A stretch of DNA of 21,439 nucleotides from JAFCDQ01 sp964571335 (GCA_964571335.1 CAZNAM010000007.1:1-21439), one strand, 5' to 3'; counted from the first letter of the stretch, positions 7,093 to 14,463 are shown. Translations and numbers: made by a program. The notes: generated by a model from the letters alone, not told the origin.

Positions 7093-8322
7093 TTACAACC
7101 TAACACTATCTAAAATTCTTTCTTTAGTGAATAATTCAAGATCAGAATATTCCTGACCAACACCAAGATAAATAATAGGTTTTTTTGTTATATAACTAAC
7201 GCTAATTGCAGCACCACCTTTATCATCAACATCTGCTTTAGAAAGAATAATGCCGTCAATTTCAACAGCATCATTAAATTTCTTGGCTTGTTCAGTACAA
7301 TCATTTCCAGTAATACTTTCACCAACAAAAATTTTTAAATCAGGCTTTGCAACCCTAATTATTTTAGAAAGTTCTTCCATAAGATTTGTGTTGCTGTGAA
7401 TTCTTCCAGCAGTATCAATCAAAACAACATCTTTTTTAGTAGATTCAGCGTGCTTAATCGCATCAAAAGCAACAGCAGCAGGATCAGAACCATAATCATG
7501 TTTAATAACTTTCAAACCCAGATTTTCTCCATGCAAAGATAATTGATCAATCGCGGCAGCTCTAAAAGTATCTGCAGCTGCAAGAGCAACACTTAACCCA
7601 TTTTCTTTTAACAAATGAGCTATTTTTGCAATACTTGTTGTCTTTCCGCTTCCATTTATGCCCACAAAACAAATAACAAAAGGTCTTTTAGAAGATTCTT
7701 TTATTTTTTTAACAAGATCAAAATTATCAACAAATAATTCAGAAATACTATCTCTTAAACTGGAAATAATAATATCTTCAATCTTTCCTTTTGGCAGGGG
7801 CTTGTCAATAATATTTAATTTTAAATCAGATTTTATTTTTTCAATAACTTCCATAGCAACATTATTTTCAAGAAGAGCTAATTCTAAATCCCAGAATAAT
7901 TCATCAAACTTTTTTTCACCAATTTTTTTAGTGGTTAAAGCTCTTTTTAATTTTCTGAAAAAACCTTTTTTCTCTTCAGCTTCTTTAATTATTTCTTTAG
8001 TTTGAGTTTCTTTTTTTTCTTTTGGTTCTTCTTTGAAAATTATTTCTTCAACTAATTTTTCTTCTACAACTTCTTCTTTTTCTTCAATTTTTTCTTCTTT
8101 TTTAATTAATTTTTCTGGTTGTTTTTTTATTTCAAAAATTTCAACAGGTTTTTCAATTCTTTTTATTTCTTTTTTTTCTTCAACGATTACTTTTTTAGGA
8201 GAATCTTCAACTTTGATCTCTTCTATAATTTCTTTGGTTTCTTCAGCTTCTTCATCAACCTTTTTAGAAAAACTGTCAACAACTTTTTTTAATTTTTTTT
8301 TAAGAAATCCAAACATTTTCAT
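7093..8322 (-). CDS. ftsY: FtsY, signal recognition particle receptor GTPase
   Basis: 409 residues. Residues 1-115 are an extreme Lys/Glu-rich acidic A-domain, expected to touch the membrane. The helical N domain covers about 120-205. The GTPase domain has GINGSGKTT (221-229), DTFRAAA (251-257), DTAGR (303-307), SKAD (362-365, where TKxD is usual) and a closing GVGQEYSDL. The protein docks the SRP-ribosome complex at the membrane through Ffh/SRP54, which is not in this window. The first ATG (8322) overlaps the prefoldin stop by four bases (ATGA), pointing to coupled translation. Last gene of the scpA/58-aa/pfdA/ftsY operon. The A-domain composition creates long antisense open frames that I do not consider genes. 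Confidence 0.93.
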   Translation of the reverse strand: MKMFGFLKKKLKKVVDSFSKKVDEEAEETKEIIEEIKVEDSPKKVIVEEKKEIKRIEKPVEIFEIKKQPEKLIKKEEKIEEKEEVVEEKLVEEIIFKEEPKEKKETQTKEIIKEAEEKKGFFRKLKRALTTKKIGEKKFDELFWDLELALLENNVAMEVIEKIKSDLKLNIIDKPLPKGKIEDIIISSLRDSISELFVDNFDLVKKIKESSKRPFVICFVGINGSGKTTSIAKIAHLLKENGLSVALAAADTFRAAAIDQLSLHGENLGLKVIKHDYGSDPAAVAFDAIKHAESTKKDVVLIDTAGRIHSNTNLMEELSKIIRVAKPDLKIFVGESITGNDCTEQAKKFNDAVEIDGIILSKADVDDKGGAAISVSYITKKPIIYLGVGQEYSDLELFTKERILDSVRL

Positions 8323-8741
8323 AAGTTCTTAAACTCTTTTTGAAGGTTTCTTGCCTGTTCATTATAGTCTTCAAATTTTAGCATTAATTCATTTTGGACT
8401 ATAATAATATCGGTTTTTTGACCTTCAAGAAGTTTTTTAGCATCATCGATGCTTTTTTTGACAACAGTACCAGAACCAACATTTAAAAGAACTTTTTTAT
8501 TATCAATAATTTTAGTCTTAATAAAAATACCAGGAGTAAACATACAATTAACTTCAGTGTTTTCTTCAACATCCTTAAGAGATTCAAGTTCCTGAGTAAC
8601 AAAATCAAGCTCATTTAATTGATTATTAATAGCATTGATTTGCTGTTCAATCTGTTTAATATACATATCAAGCTGATATAATTCAGAATATTTCTGTTGT
8701 ATTAATTTTTCTCTTTCTGGATTAATTTGATTTGTTGTCAT
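8319..8741 (-). CDS. pfdA: Prefoldin alpha subunit
   Basis: 140 residues. An N-terminal heptad helix (about 8-55, QQKYSELYQLDMYIKQIEQQ), a central beta segment (FTPGIFIKTKIIDNKKVLLNVGSG, about 68-91) and a C-terminal coiled coil (about 95-138) form the alpha-class prefoldin layout: two beta hairpins between coils. VLLNVGSGTVVKKS is characteristic. Two alpha and four beta subunits hand unfolded proteins to the thermosome, a subunit of which is coded elsewhere in this window. Its ATG overlaps the stop of the 58-aa gene by four bases, and its stop overlaps ftsY. Pairing of prefoldin alpha with ftsY is a known archaeal gene order. Confidence 0.93.
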   Translation of the reverse strand: MTTNQINPEREKLIQQKYSELYQLDMYIKQIEQQINAINNQLNELDFVTQELESLKDVEENTEVNCMFTPGIFIKTKIIDNKKVLLNVGSGTVVKKSIDDAKKLLEGQKTDIIIVQNELMLKFEDYNEQARNLQKEFKNL

Positions 8742-8914
8742 ACTCCCTTTTCAAGTTTTTTCACAAGTTCCTTTAAAAAACCTTCGTATTCTATCTCACC
8801 TTTTAAGAATATAAAAGGATATTGATCAAGTATTTCTCCTCTGGATTCTTTAAACTCTTTTAACACTTTTTTAGTCATTTCAAGAAGAAAAATTTTTTCA
8901 TTTTCAGTCCACAT
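8738..8914 (-). CDS. Hypothetical 58-aa protein between scpA and pfdA
   Basis: A short, charged, probably all-helical protein (starts MWTENEKIFLLEMTKK, ends VKKLEKGV) that I do not recognise. It is real by context. A perfect GGAGGTGAT stands eight bases before the ATG at 8914, inside the end of scpA, and the stop overlaps the pfdA ATG by four bases. An upstream in-frame start giving five more residues would place this Shine-Dalgarno inside the gene, so it is rejected. ScpA partners such as ScpB are much longer with two winged helices, so I do not call it ScpB. Confidence 0.75.
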   Translation of the reverse strand: MWTENEKIFLLEMTKKVLKEFKESRGEILDQYPFIFLKGEIEYEGFLKELVKKLEKGV

Positions 8915-9638
8915 TTTTATCACCTCCAATATTTATAAAAATATCATCAAAAGAAGAATTTTGTTTAAGAGTAACTGCTCCTTGATTGCTTAAATGAAGC
9001 AAAGGAAGAAAAGTAAACACAATCTCTTTTCTTGTGTTTTCAGATAATAAATCACTAAATTTAAGATTATTTTTTGTCTGAGATAAAGTTTTAATCCTTA
9101 AATCAAGCTTGTTCATAGCATCACCAATATCAAAACTTTTAACAGGAGCTTTCATATCTGGAAGAGTTCTTCTCAAAGTTCTTCTCTGTTTAACTTCCAA
9201 AGCTTTTTCCAAAGCTCTCACAAGATCAAAAACACTCACCTTTCTTTTTCTAGGCTGAGGCAGTCTAGGAAGCAAAGAGAAATCTAATTTTTCTTCAGGC
9301 TTTTCTTCTCCTCTGGCTAATTCCTGAGCTAAATCATCATAAAATTCTTCTTCATCAACATTAGAACCTGCAATTAGCCTATCAAAATCATCTAAGTCTT
9401 CTCCAATTAATTTATTGCTTTTGATTCTTAACAAAATAGAAGCTGCAAGAACAACTTTTCCACTAATTTTTAAATTAAGATTTTTCAATTTTTTAACAGT
9501 TTCAATATATTTCTGAGTTAAAATATTTACGTCAATATTCCAAGGGTCAAGATTCTCTTTTTTAATCAAATCAAAAATCATTGATTTCCAGCTGATTTCG
9601 TCCTGTTCAACAAGCAGATTGTAAATTCTCTCGTGCAT
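8904..9638 (-). CDS. scpA: Segregation and condensation protein A (ScpA, kleisin)
   Basis: 244 residues. The N-terminal helical region (WKSMIFDLIKKENLDPWNIDVNILTQKYIETV, about 17-48) and KVVLAASILLRIKSNKLI are the typical ScpA signatures. A low-complexity acidic linker (about 85-130) follows, then RKRKVSVFDLVRALEKALE, and the C-terminal winged helix (FTFLPLLHLSNQGAVTLKQ, about 209-227) that binds the SMC head. As kleisin it would bridge SMC dimers in chromosome compaction; no SMC gene is present here. First gene of a four-gene operon. A TATA-like TATTTTAAAG lies about 27-36 bases before the ATG, suggesting a short or absent leader. Its last codons supply the Shine-Dalgarno for the next gene. 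Confidence 0.9.
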   Translation of the reverse strand: MHERIYNLLVEQDEISWKSMIFDLIKKENLDPWNIDVNILTQKYIETVKKLKNLNLKISGKVVLAASILLRIKSNKLIGEDLDDFDRLIAGSNVDEEEFYDDLAQELARGEEKPEEKLDFSLLPRLPQPRKRKVSVFDLVRALEKALEVKQRRTLRRTLPDMKAPVKSFDIGDAMNKLDLRIKTLSQTKNNLKFSDLLSENTRKEIVFTFLPLLHLSNQGAVTLKQNSSFDDIFINIGGDKNVD

Positions 9639-9725
9639 AACCTTGTTTTATTGTCTTCTCTTTAAAATATTTGCTCAAAAAAACCCAAAATTTTAAAAAT
9701 GAGCTTAAAAACATTAATCTAATCT

Positions 9726-9798
9726 GGGTCCGTGGTCTAGTGGTTATGACGCCACCTTTACAAGGTGGATGTCCCCAGTTCAAATCTGGGCGGACCCA
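9726..9798 (+). tRNA. tRNA-Val(UAC)
   Basis: 73 nt. Acceptor GGGTCCG/CGGACCC with discriminator A. Anticodon stem CCACC/GGTGG around TTTACAA, anticodon UAC. T-arm CCCAG-TTCAAAT-CTGGG. TATA-like TTTTAAAAATG lies about 26-36 bases upstream. Followed immediately by the longest repeat array of the window. Confidence 0.95.
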
Positions 9799-9846
9799 TT
9801 ACTTTCTTTGACAAGTTACTTTAGTGGCTTTACCCAACTTGTTGGG

Positions 9847-9946
9847 NNNNNNNNNNNNNNNNNNNNNNNNNNNNNNNNNNNNNNNNNNNNNNNNNNNNNN
9901 NNNNNNNNNNNNNNNNNNNNNNNNNNNNNNNNNNNNNNNNNNNNNN
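9847..9946. other. Assembly gap (100 N)
   Basis: Exactly 100 Ns between two partial repeat units. A fixed-length filler, so true gap length is unknown; probably collapsed or unresolved repeats. Confidence 0.95.
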
Positions 9947-10245
9947 TTTACCCAACTTGTTGGGTTTGAATCTTGTGGACCCATTACTTTCTTTGACAAG
10001 TTACTTTAGTGGCTTTACCCAACTTGTTGGGTTTGAATCTTGTGGACCCATTACTTTCTTTGACAAGTCACTTTAGTGGCTTTACCCAACTTGTTGGGTT
10101 GGAATCTTGTGGACCCATTATTCATTTTACAAATTCTAATCAGTCACATTTAGGTGGCTTGACCTGACTTTAGTCAGGTTGGAATCTTGCGGACCCATTA
10201 TTCATTTTACAAATTCTAATCAGTCACATTTAGGTGGCTTGACCT

Positions 10246-10345
10246 NNNNNNNNNNNNNNNNNNNNNNNNNNNNNNNNNNNNNNNNNNNNNNNNNNNNNNN
10301 NNNNNNNNNNNNNNNNNNNNNNNNNNNNNNNNNNNNNNNNNNNNN
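10246..10345. other. Assembly gap (100 N)
   Basis: Exactly 100 Ns, placed in hairpin 2 of an 80-bp-type unit (left arm before, right arm after). True length unknown. Confidence 0.95.
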
Positions 10346-10448
10346 GACTTTAGTCAGGTTGGAATCTTGCAGACCCATTACTTTATTTTCTGATTTTATA
10401 AGAAACCTTTAAAAATAATCAAACTTAATTATCATATTAAAAAAGAGG

Positions 10449-11789
10449 ATGAAAAAAGCACTTATAATAGGACTGTTGATAATAGCATTACTTTTAGCTA
10501 TGATATTCTATCAATACAAAGATCCATATGCAGGAATAGATGTTGCAATTGAAGAAAGTGAAAAAAATTTGTATGTTACAAAATTAGATAATGATTTTAC
10601 TTTAACAGTAAAAGAAAATCATAATCTTCCATTAGTTACAATACAAATCTGGACAAAAGTAGGTTCAAGAAATGAACAAGATGACAACAGAGGAATTGCA
10701 CATATTTTTGAACATGTATGGTTTAAAGGAACACCAACACAACCAGTTGGAAGTTTTGACAAAAAAATAGCGAGCTATGGGGGATATGTTAATGCCATGA
10801 CAGGACAAGATTTTACAACATTTTATGTTATTATTCCACAAGAATATTTTGAACAAACAATGGAATTGCTTGCAGATCTTTTTAAGAACAATGCATTCAA
10901 TCTAGAGGAAATAGAAAAAGAAAAACAAGTAATATTAGAAGAACAAACAATGATACAAAATGAACCAACATTATATGTTGATGAACAATTTGGCTTGAAT
11001 TTATTTTTAAAACATCCATACAGACATCCAATAATAGGATATACTGAAACAATCAGCTCAGCAACTCCTGAAAAAATAAAACAATTCTATCAAACATGGT
11101 ATAAGCCAAACAACATGAATCTTGTTGTTGTAGGAGATGTAACAAAACAAAGAGTTCTTGAATCTACACAAAAAAACTTTGGAGAGCTGAAAAAAGAAAC
11201 ACTTCCTGTGCTTAATATTCCAGAAGAACCAGAACAAGAAGAAATAAGATATAAAATAGAAACAAAAAAAGGATTACAGAATAATTATGTTGCTTTAGGA
11301 TATAGAACAGCAAACTTTACAGATAATGATTGGTATGCATTAAAAATTCTTTCACAAATAATAGACGGAGCAGAAAATTCAAGAATACCTTTGAAAGTAA
11401 GAAAGGAAAAAGAATTGATAACAGAAAGCCAGACTTATTTAGTAGCATTAAAAGACTTAGGAGCAATAGAAACATTAGTTGTAACTTTAAAAGATAAAGA
11501 AAACGAAGCAATACAAGCAGTTATTGATGAGTATAACAAATTCAAAAAAGAATATGTGACAGATATTGAATTAGAATCAGCAAAAAAACAGTTACAAGCA
11601 GGATATGCATTACAGCAGGAAGAGATTATTATGCAAGGAATAGACATAGGGAAATGGTGGACAACTGGAAATTTTGAAAAACAACAATATTATCTTGAAG
11701 ACATAAACAAAGTAACAAGAGAAGACATACTAAGAGCTGCAAATAAATATTTCAACAAACCAATAATATATGTGCTAAAAGGAGAATGA
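10449..11789 (+). CDS. M16 family zinc metallopeptidase, catalytic subunit
   Basis: 446 residues. An N-terminal hydrophobic helix (about 4-21) acts as signal or anchor, so the enzyme probably works outside the membrane. The inverted zinc motif is intact: H85-I-F-E88-H89 in GIAHIFEHVWFKGT, with the distal glutamate in VILEEQ (164/165), about 76 residues on as expected for pitrilysin-type enzymes. The second half repeats the M16 fold without a metal site. The substrate-binding R/Y signature near its end is degenerate (RIPLKVRKEKELITESQTY). Length fits one subunit of a two-chain M16B peptidase. CCTTTAAAAATA about 31-42 bases upstream is a good TATA box. The last bases overlap the next gene by four (ATGA), so the two are coupled. 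Confidence 0.9.
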   Translation: MKKALIIGLLIIALLLAMIFYQYKDPYAGIDVAIEESEKNLYVTKLDNDFTLTVKENHNLPLVTIQIWTKVGSRNEQDDNRGIAHIFEHVWFKGTPTQPVGSFDKKIASYGGYVNAMTGQDFTTFYVIIPQEYFEQTMELLADLFKNNAFNLEEIEKEKQVILEEQTMIQNEPTLYVDEQFGLNLFLKHPYRHPIIGYTETISSATPEKIKQFYQTWYKPNNMNLVVVGDVTKQRVLESTQKNFGELKKETLPVLNIPEEPEQEEIRYKIETKKGLQNNYVALGYRTANFTDNDWYALKILSQIIDGAENSRIPLKVRKEKELITESQTYLVALKDLGAIETLVVTLKDKENEAIQAVIDEYNKFKKEYVTDIELESAKKQLQAGYALQQEEIIMQGIDIGKWWTTGNFEKQQYYLEDINKVTREDILRAANKYFNKPIIYVLKGE

Positions 11790-13090
11790 AACAAAAAATA
11801 ATATTATTAATGGTGATTTTGTTGTTGTTTTGCCAGAATGTAGAGCCACAAGAATATACGCAGAAATATATATTAGATAATGGCATGAATATACTTCTTA
11901 AAGAAAATAAAAATACTAATTTAGTTGTATTTGATTTATATATAAAAACAGGAACATTAACAGAACAAAAAGAAGGAATATCCTATCTAACGACAAGAAT
12001 GCTTTTAGCAGGAACACAAGATAAAAACAGAGAAGAATTAATAGATTTCATAGAAGAAAAAGGAGGAAATTATGAAATCAAGCCAACAACACAATATGAA
12101 GAAATAAGAATAACAGTTCCAAGCACATCAATATCAACAGCATTAAAGTTCTTATATGAAATCATAACTCAACCCTCATTTGATTCTTCAGAATTTGAAA
12201 AAGAAAAAAAGTTTATCTTAGATGAAATAAACCAAAAATTAGACAATTCACAAGCAATATCAGATGAATTATTGTATAAAGAATTATTCAAAGGAACAAA
12301 ATATGCGAATCCTGTAGAAGGAACTGAAGAAAGTGTTAATAGTTTGACTTTAAATGAAATAAAAAATTATTATGATACTTGGTATGCTCCAAATAATATG
12401 ATTTTAGTTATTGCAGGAAATATAAATGAAAATCTTCTGACATCAATAAAAAAAACATTTGGAAAACTAGGAAAAAAAGATTTAATACAAATAGAACAGC
12501 ATTTTGTAGAACCAGAATCAAAAGTTGTCAAACAAAATAAATATGGAAATGCATTTTATGTTAACATAGGATATAAAACAGTTCCTGCAAAACATGAAGA
12601 TACAATAAAATTAAAAGCACTACACGGATTATTAGGGCAAGGACCTGCATCAAGATTATTTTATGAAGTCAGAGAAAAACAAGGATTAAGCTATAGATTA
12701 GAAACAATAAATCCAACAATAAAAGACATGGGAATGTTCAAGATAAGCTTAATAACAAGACCAGAAAACTTGAATAAAACAATAACAGAAGTTCTTAAAC
12801 AGGTTGAAAGATTAAAAACTGAAAAAATAAGTGATGAAGAATTAAAAGAATTGAAAACAAGAATAAAAGGATATTATGCTCTGACACATCAATTAAGCAC
12901 AGACCAGACAGAATATATCGGCTTGTATGAAATTGCAAATTTAGGTTATTTATGGGATGAACAATTTCCTACAGAAATAGACAAAATAACTTCTGAAGAT
13001 ATAATGTATGCGGCTACTAAATATTTAGATAATCCTGTCATAACAATTGTAGGTCCAACAAAAGAAGCAGAGATAAAAATGGTTGAGTGA
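11786..13090 (+). CDS. M16 family peptidase-like subunit, zinc site lost
   Basis: 434 residues with the same two-half M16 fold and an N-terminal signal; LLLFC (Cys16) could be a lipobox. Where the partner has HxxEH, this protein has GISYLTTRML: Y67, T70 and R71 replace the ligands, so it cannot hold zinc. It keeps the substrate-binding RLFYEVREKQGLSYR motif that the catalytic partner lacks. This complementary split is that of mitochondrial processing peptidase and bacterial M16B heterodimers, so I infer an active/regulatory pair translated together (four-base overlap, GGAG just ahead). Substrate unknown; extracellular peptide or signal-peptide breakdown is possible. Confidence 0.88.
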   Translation: MKQKIILLMVILLLFCQNVEPQEYTQKYILDNGMNILLKENKNTNLVVFDLYIKTGTLTEQKEGISYLTTRMLLAGTQDKNREELIDFIEEKGGNYEIKPTTQYEEIRITVPSTSISTALKFLYEIITQPSFDSSEFEKEKKFILDEINQKLDNSQAISDELLYKELFKGTKYANPVEGTEESVNSLTLNEIKNYYDTWYAPNNMILVIAGNINENLLTSIKKTFGKLGKKDLIQIEQHFVEPESKVVKQNKYGNAFYVNIGYKTVPAKHEDTIKLKALHGLLGQGPASRLFYEVREKQGLSYRLETINPTIKDMGMFKISLITRPENLNKTITEVLKQVERLKTEKISDEELKELKTRIKGYYALTHQLSTDQTEYIGLYEIANLGYLWDEQFPTEIDKITSEDIMYAATKYLDNPVITIVGPTKEAEIKMVE

Positions 13091-13104
13091 TAATTCTCCA
13101 GTAA

Positions 13105-13119
13105 ACTTTTTAAATAAAA
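13105..13119 (+). promoter_or_regulatory. TATA box of tRNA-Gly
   Basis: CTTTTTAAATAAAAC lies 24-38 bases before the tRNA-Gly 5' end and just after the M16 stop codon; a typical archaeal TATA element. Confidence 0.6.
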
Positions 13120-13142
13120 CAATAACAATAAGAAATTATACT

Positions 13143-13214
13143 GCGCCTTTGGTCTAGTGGTTATGATATGGCCTTGCCAAGGCTGTGGCCGGGGTTCGAT
13201 TCCCCGAAGGCGCA
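13143..13214 (+). tRNA. tRNA-Gly(GCC)
   Basis: 72 nt. Acceptor GCGCCTT/AAGGCGC with discriminator A. Anticodon loop TTGCCAA, anticodon GCC, on stem TGGCC/GGCTG with wobble pairs. T-arm CGGGG-TTCGATT-CCCCG. Its last 20 nt (13195-13214) recur at 13810-13829. Confidence 0.95.
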
Positions 13215-13239
13215 TAGAACAATATAAACAAAAAAAGAA

Positions 13240-13264
13240 AAATGTGACTTAAAAAATCACATTT
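13240..13264. terminator. Inverted repeat downstream of tRNA-Gly
   Basis: AAATGTGA (13240-13247) and TCACATTT (13257-13264) form a perfect 8-bp stem with a 9-base loop, followed by ATTTTT. It may end the tRNA-Gly transcript. Archaeal termination does not need hairpins, so the role is uncertain. Confidence 0.4.
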
Positions 13265-13310
13265 ATTTTTCAATAAAACATTAGAAGTATATGTATCCTT
13301 CAATAAAAAA

Positions 13311-13454
13311 TTAAAATTGTTCTATTTTAAATCCTTTTTTTTTGTATTCTTTTGCATGTTCATTACAGAAAAAAGTCCATATCCCATTTAAATTTACTCT
13401 GTGTGTGAGCTTTTTTAGACATGGTCTCATTCCACATAAATTATTTTCTGTCAT
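13311..13454 (-). CDS. 47-aa putative zinc-binding micro-protein
   Basis: Start ATG at 13454, stop TAA at 13311. AGGAGG stands ten bases before the ATG, a strong Shine-Dalgarno for this genome. The product is basic and carries C7-x4-C12 and, 18 residues later, C30-x2-H33 (FFCNEH), a plausible four-ligand zinc knuckle or treble-clef fragment. It ends in a lysine-rich helix (HAKEYKKKGFK). No family recognised. It lies between tRNA-Gly and the distant copy of that tRNA's 3' end, together with another micro-gene on the same strand, so both could be cargo of a small integrated element. Confidence 0.6.
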   Translation of the reverse strand: MTENNLCGMRPCLKKLTHRVNLNGIWTFFCNEHAKEYKKKGFKIEQF

Positions 13455-13541
13455 TTTTTTTGTTCCTCCTGTTGTTATTTCAGCTCCTTTTTTATACTGA
13501 AAAAAATAAAAAACTTACTGTTTAAAAGTCTTTTGTTATTT

Positions 13542-13628
13542 TCATGCCAAAAACTTCCAAGCCCCGAACAAAAACAAACCAAAAATAAACAAAAAAAATA
13601 ATATCTTAATAATATCAATAATCTTCAC
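13542..13628 (-). CDS. 28-aa putative membrane micro-protein
   Basis: GTG start at 13628 and TGA at 13542, with GGAGGT eight bases ahead of the start, as strong as any Shine-Dalgarno in the window. The product is MKIIDII followed by a single Phe/Leu/Ile-rich helix and GAWKFLA, so it would be a one-pass membrane peptide. Too short to assign to any family; the evidence is the start signal plus the clean hydrophobic profile. It lies 87 bases upstream of the 47-aa gene on the same strand and may share a transcript. Could be a toxin-like peptide or a spurious frame. Confidence 0.45.
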   Translation of the reverse strand: MKIIDIIKILFFLFIFGLFLFGAWKFLA

Positions 13629-13809
13629 TTTTTTTTACCTCCATAATAAAAAAAAACAATCACTTATAATTTAAAAAAATAATGAACTTAAAATCATTAT
13701 GCCTTTTTAATACACTTCTAATTACAACCCCTTTTTAAAACCACCATAACATTTCACTTATTATTCTTTTAGATTCTAGGAATGTTCAGTTCGGTTCTCC
13801 ATTACATTA

Positions 13810-13829
13810 TTCAATTCCCCGAAGGCGCA
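13810..13829 (+). repeat. Displaced copy of the tRNA-Gly 3' end (att-like)
   Basis: TTCAATTCCCCGAAGGCGCA matches tRNA-Gly positions 54-73 (13195-13214) at 19 of 20 bases, and the base after both is T. No tRNA body precedes it. T-loop-to-3'-end copies like this are what integrases leave at the far end of an inserted element. The interval 13215-13809 (595 bp) would be the element or its remains. Confidence 0.75.
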
Positions 13830-13859
13830 TTTTTTAAACTAAACTATATTTTGAAAAAA

Positions 13860-14219
13860 ATGCAAAAATTTAATTTTAGTTATGATAAAGAAAATGATGA
13901 TTTGTTTTTATTTAATCCAAAATCCAAATCTAAAGGAAGTGTAGAATTAGGAGATATTATTTTTGATTTCAATAGCAAGAAAGAATTTGTTGGAATGCAG
14001 ATTATGAATGCTTCAAAAATAATTAAAGATATGACAACTGAAACTGCTAATTCTATAAAAGAACTTCTAAATAATTTAAAAGAATGTAAAGTAGATGTTA
14101 AATCAAAAAATAACTTGTTAATTATCAAATTAAACTTATTAAGTAAATTAAAAGAAGTTTCTCCTATTATATCAATTCCAAACATAAAAGAAACAAGCCA
14201 TGCTTTAGCATATGCTTAA
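13860..14219 (+). CDS. DUF2283 family protein
   Basis: 119 residues. The N-terminal part, FSYDKENDDLFLF...SVELGDIIFDFNSKKEFVGMQIMNAS, has the pattern of DUF2283: a DxxxDxLxl strand, a gap, then a strand with xxDFxxxxxxVGxxIxxAS. The function of the family is unknown; members are often near toxin-antitoxin genes, as here. The C-terminal half adds lysine-rich helices. An upstream in-frame ATG would start the protein inside the displaced tRNA 3' copy, so I use the ATG at 13860. There is no Shine-Dalgarno. TTTTTTAAAC at 13830-13839 is a TATA-like box 21-30 bases ahead, so the mRNA is probably leaderless. Confidence 0.75.
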   Translation: MQKFNFSYDKENDDLFLFNPKSKSKGSVELGDIIFDFNSKKEFVGMQIMNASKIIKDMTTETANSIKELLNNLKECKVDVKSKNNLLIIKLNLLSKLKEVSPIISIPNIKETSHALAYA

Positions 14220-14220
14220 C

Positions 14221-14349
14221 TTATTTTGCATATTTTTTCTTTAAATCAGACAAAGTTATAAACTTACCTTCTGCGATTTCTTTTCTTGCTTTGATAATAT
14301 CTTTTTTTGTTTGCTCAGATAATTTAGTGTTTTTAATTGTTGCAGTCAC
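14221..14349 (-). pseudogene. Orphan antitoxin-like fragment
   Basis: A 42-codon frame with GTG as best start and stop TAA at 14221. It reads LSEQTKKDIIKARKEIAEGK followed by FITLSDLKKKYAK, which resembles the C-terminal half of short archaeal RelB-type antitoxins, as I recall them. No Shine-Dalgarno or ATG precedes it, a stop lies three codons upstream, and no toxin follows; DUF2283 converges one base away. I call it a decayed or orphan antitoxin, although a functional short peptide is possible. Confidence 0.5.
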
Positions 14350-14463
14350 AATCAACTATGGCTGGTTAGATTATGTAAATATTGTGCTTTTTATTAAATA
14401 AAAATCAGCAACTATGCAATAAATTTAAATACTTATATCATTTTTTAAACAAAAGGTGAAAAA

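Larger units (their letters stand above)
9799..10377 (+). repeat. Tandem repeat array behind tRNA-Val, with two assembly gaps
   Basis: Units end with a degenerate tRNA-Val 3' end (..GGACCCA) at 9983, 10050, 10117, 10197 and 10377 (the last reads AGACCCA). Two subtypes occur. The first has a 67-bp period, hairpin 1 AGTYAC-TTTA-GTGGCT and hairpin 2 CCCAA-CTTG-TTGGG. The second has an 80-bp period, a different spacer, hairpin 1 AGTCAC-ATTTAG-GTGGCT and hairpin 2 CCTGAC-TTTA-GTCAGG. The tail (TTTGAATCTTG/TTGGAATCTTG plus GGACCCA) keeps the acceptor strand, but its T-stem is weak. Copy number is unknown because both gaps fall inside the array. Confidence 0.9.

Noticed and set aside
8033..8332. Plus-strand Ser/Phe-rich open frame opposite ftsY
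   Set aside because: Antisense shadow of the Lys/Glu-rich A-domain; no start signal.
9799..10377. CRISPR array
   Set aside because: Units are 67 or 80 bp, nearly identical throughout, with no unique spacers of constant length and no cas genes. Each ends in a tRNA-like tail.
9769..10412. Open frames spanning the N runs
   Set aside because: They depend on translating Ns and on the tRNA-Val array.
12946..13215. Minus-strand open frame across the end of the second M16 gene and tRNA-Gly
   Set aside because: Reads through a tRNA gene and antisense to a well-supported CDS.
14344..14363. Possible hairpin-1 core (AGTCA...TGGCT) near the orphan antitoxin
   Set aside because: Only five pairs with a 10-nt loop, no hairpin 2 after a 3-nt linker and no tRNA nearby; likely chance.
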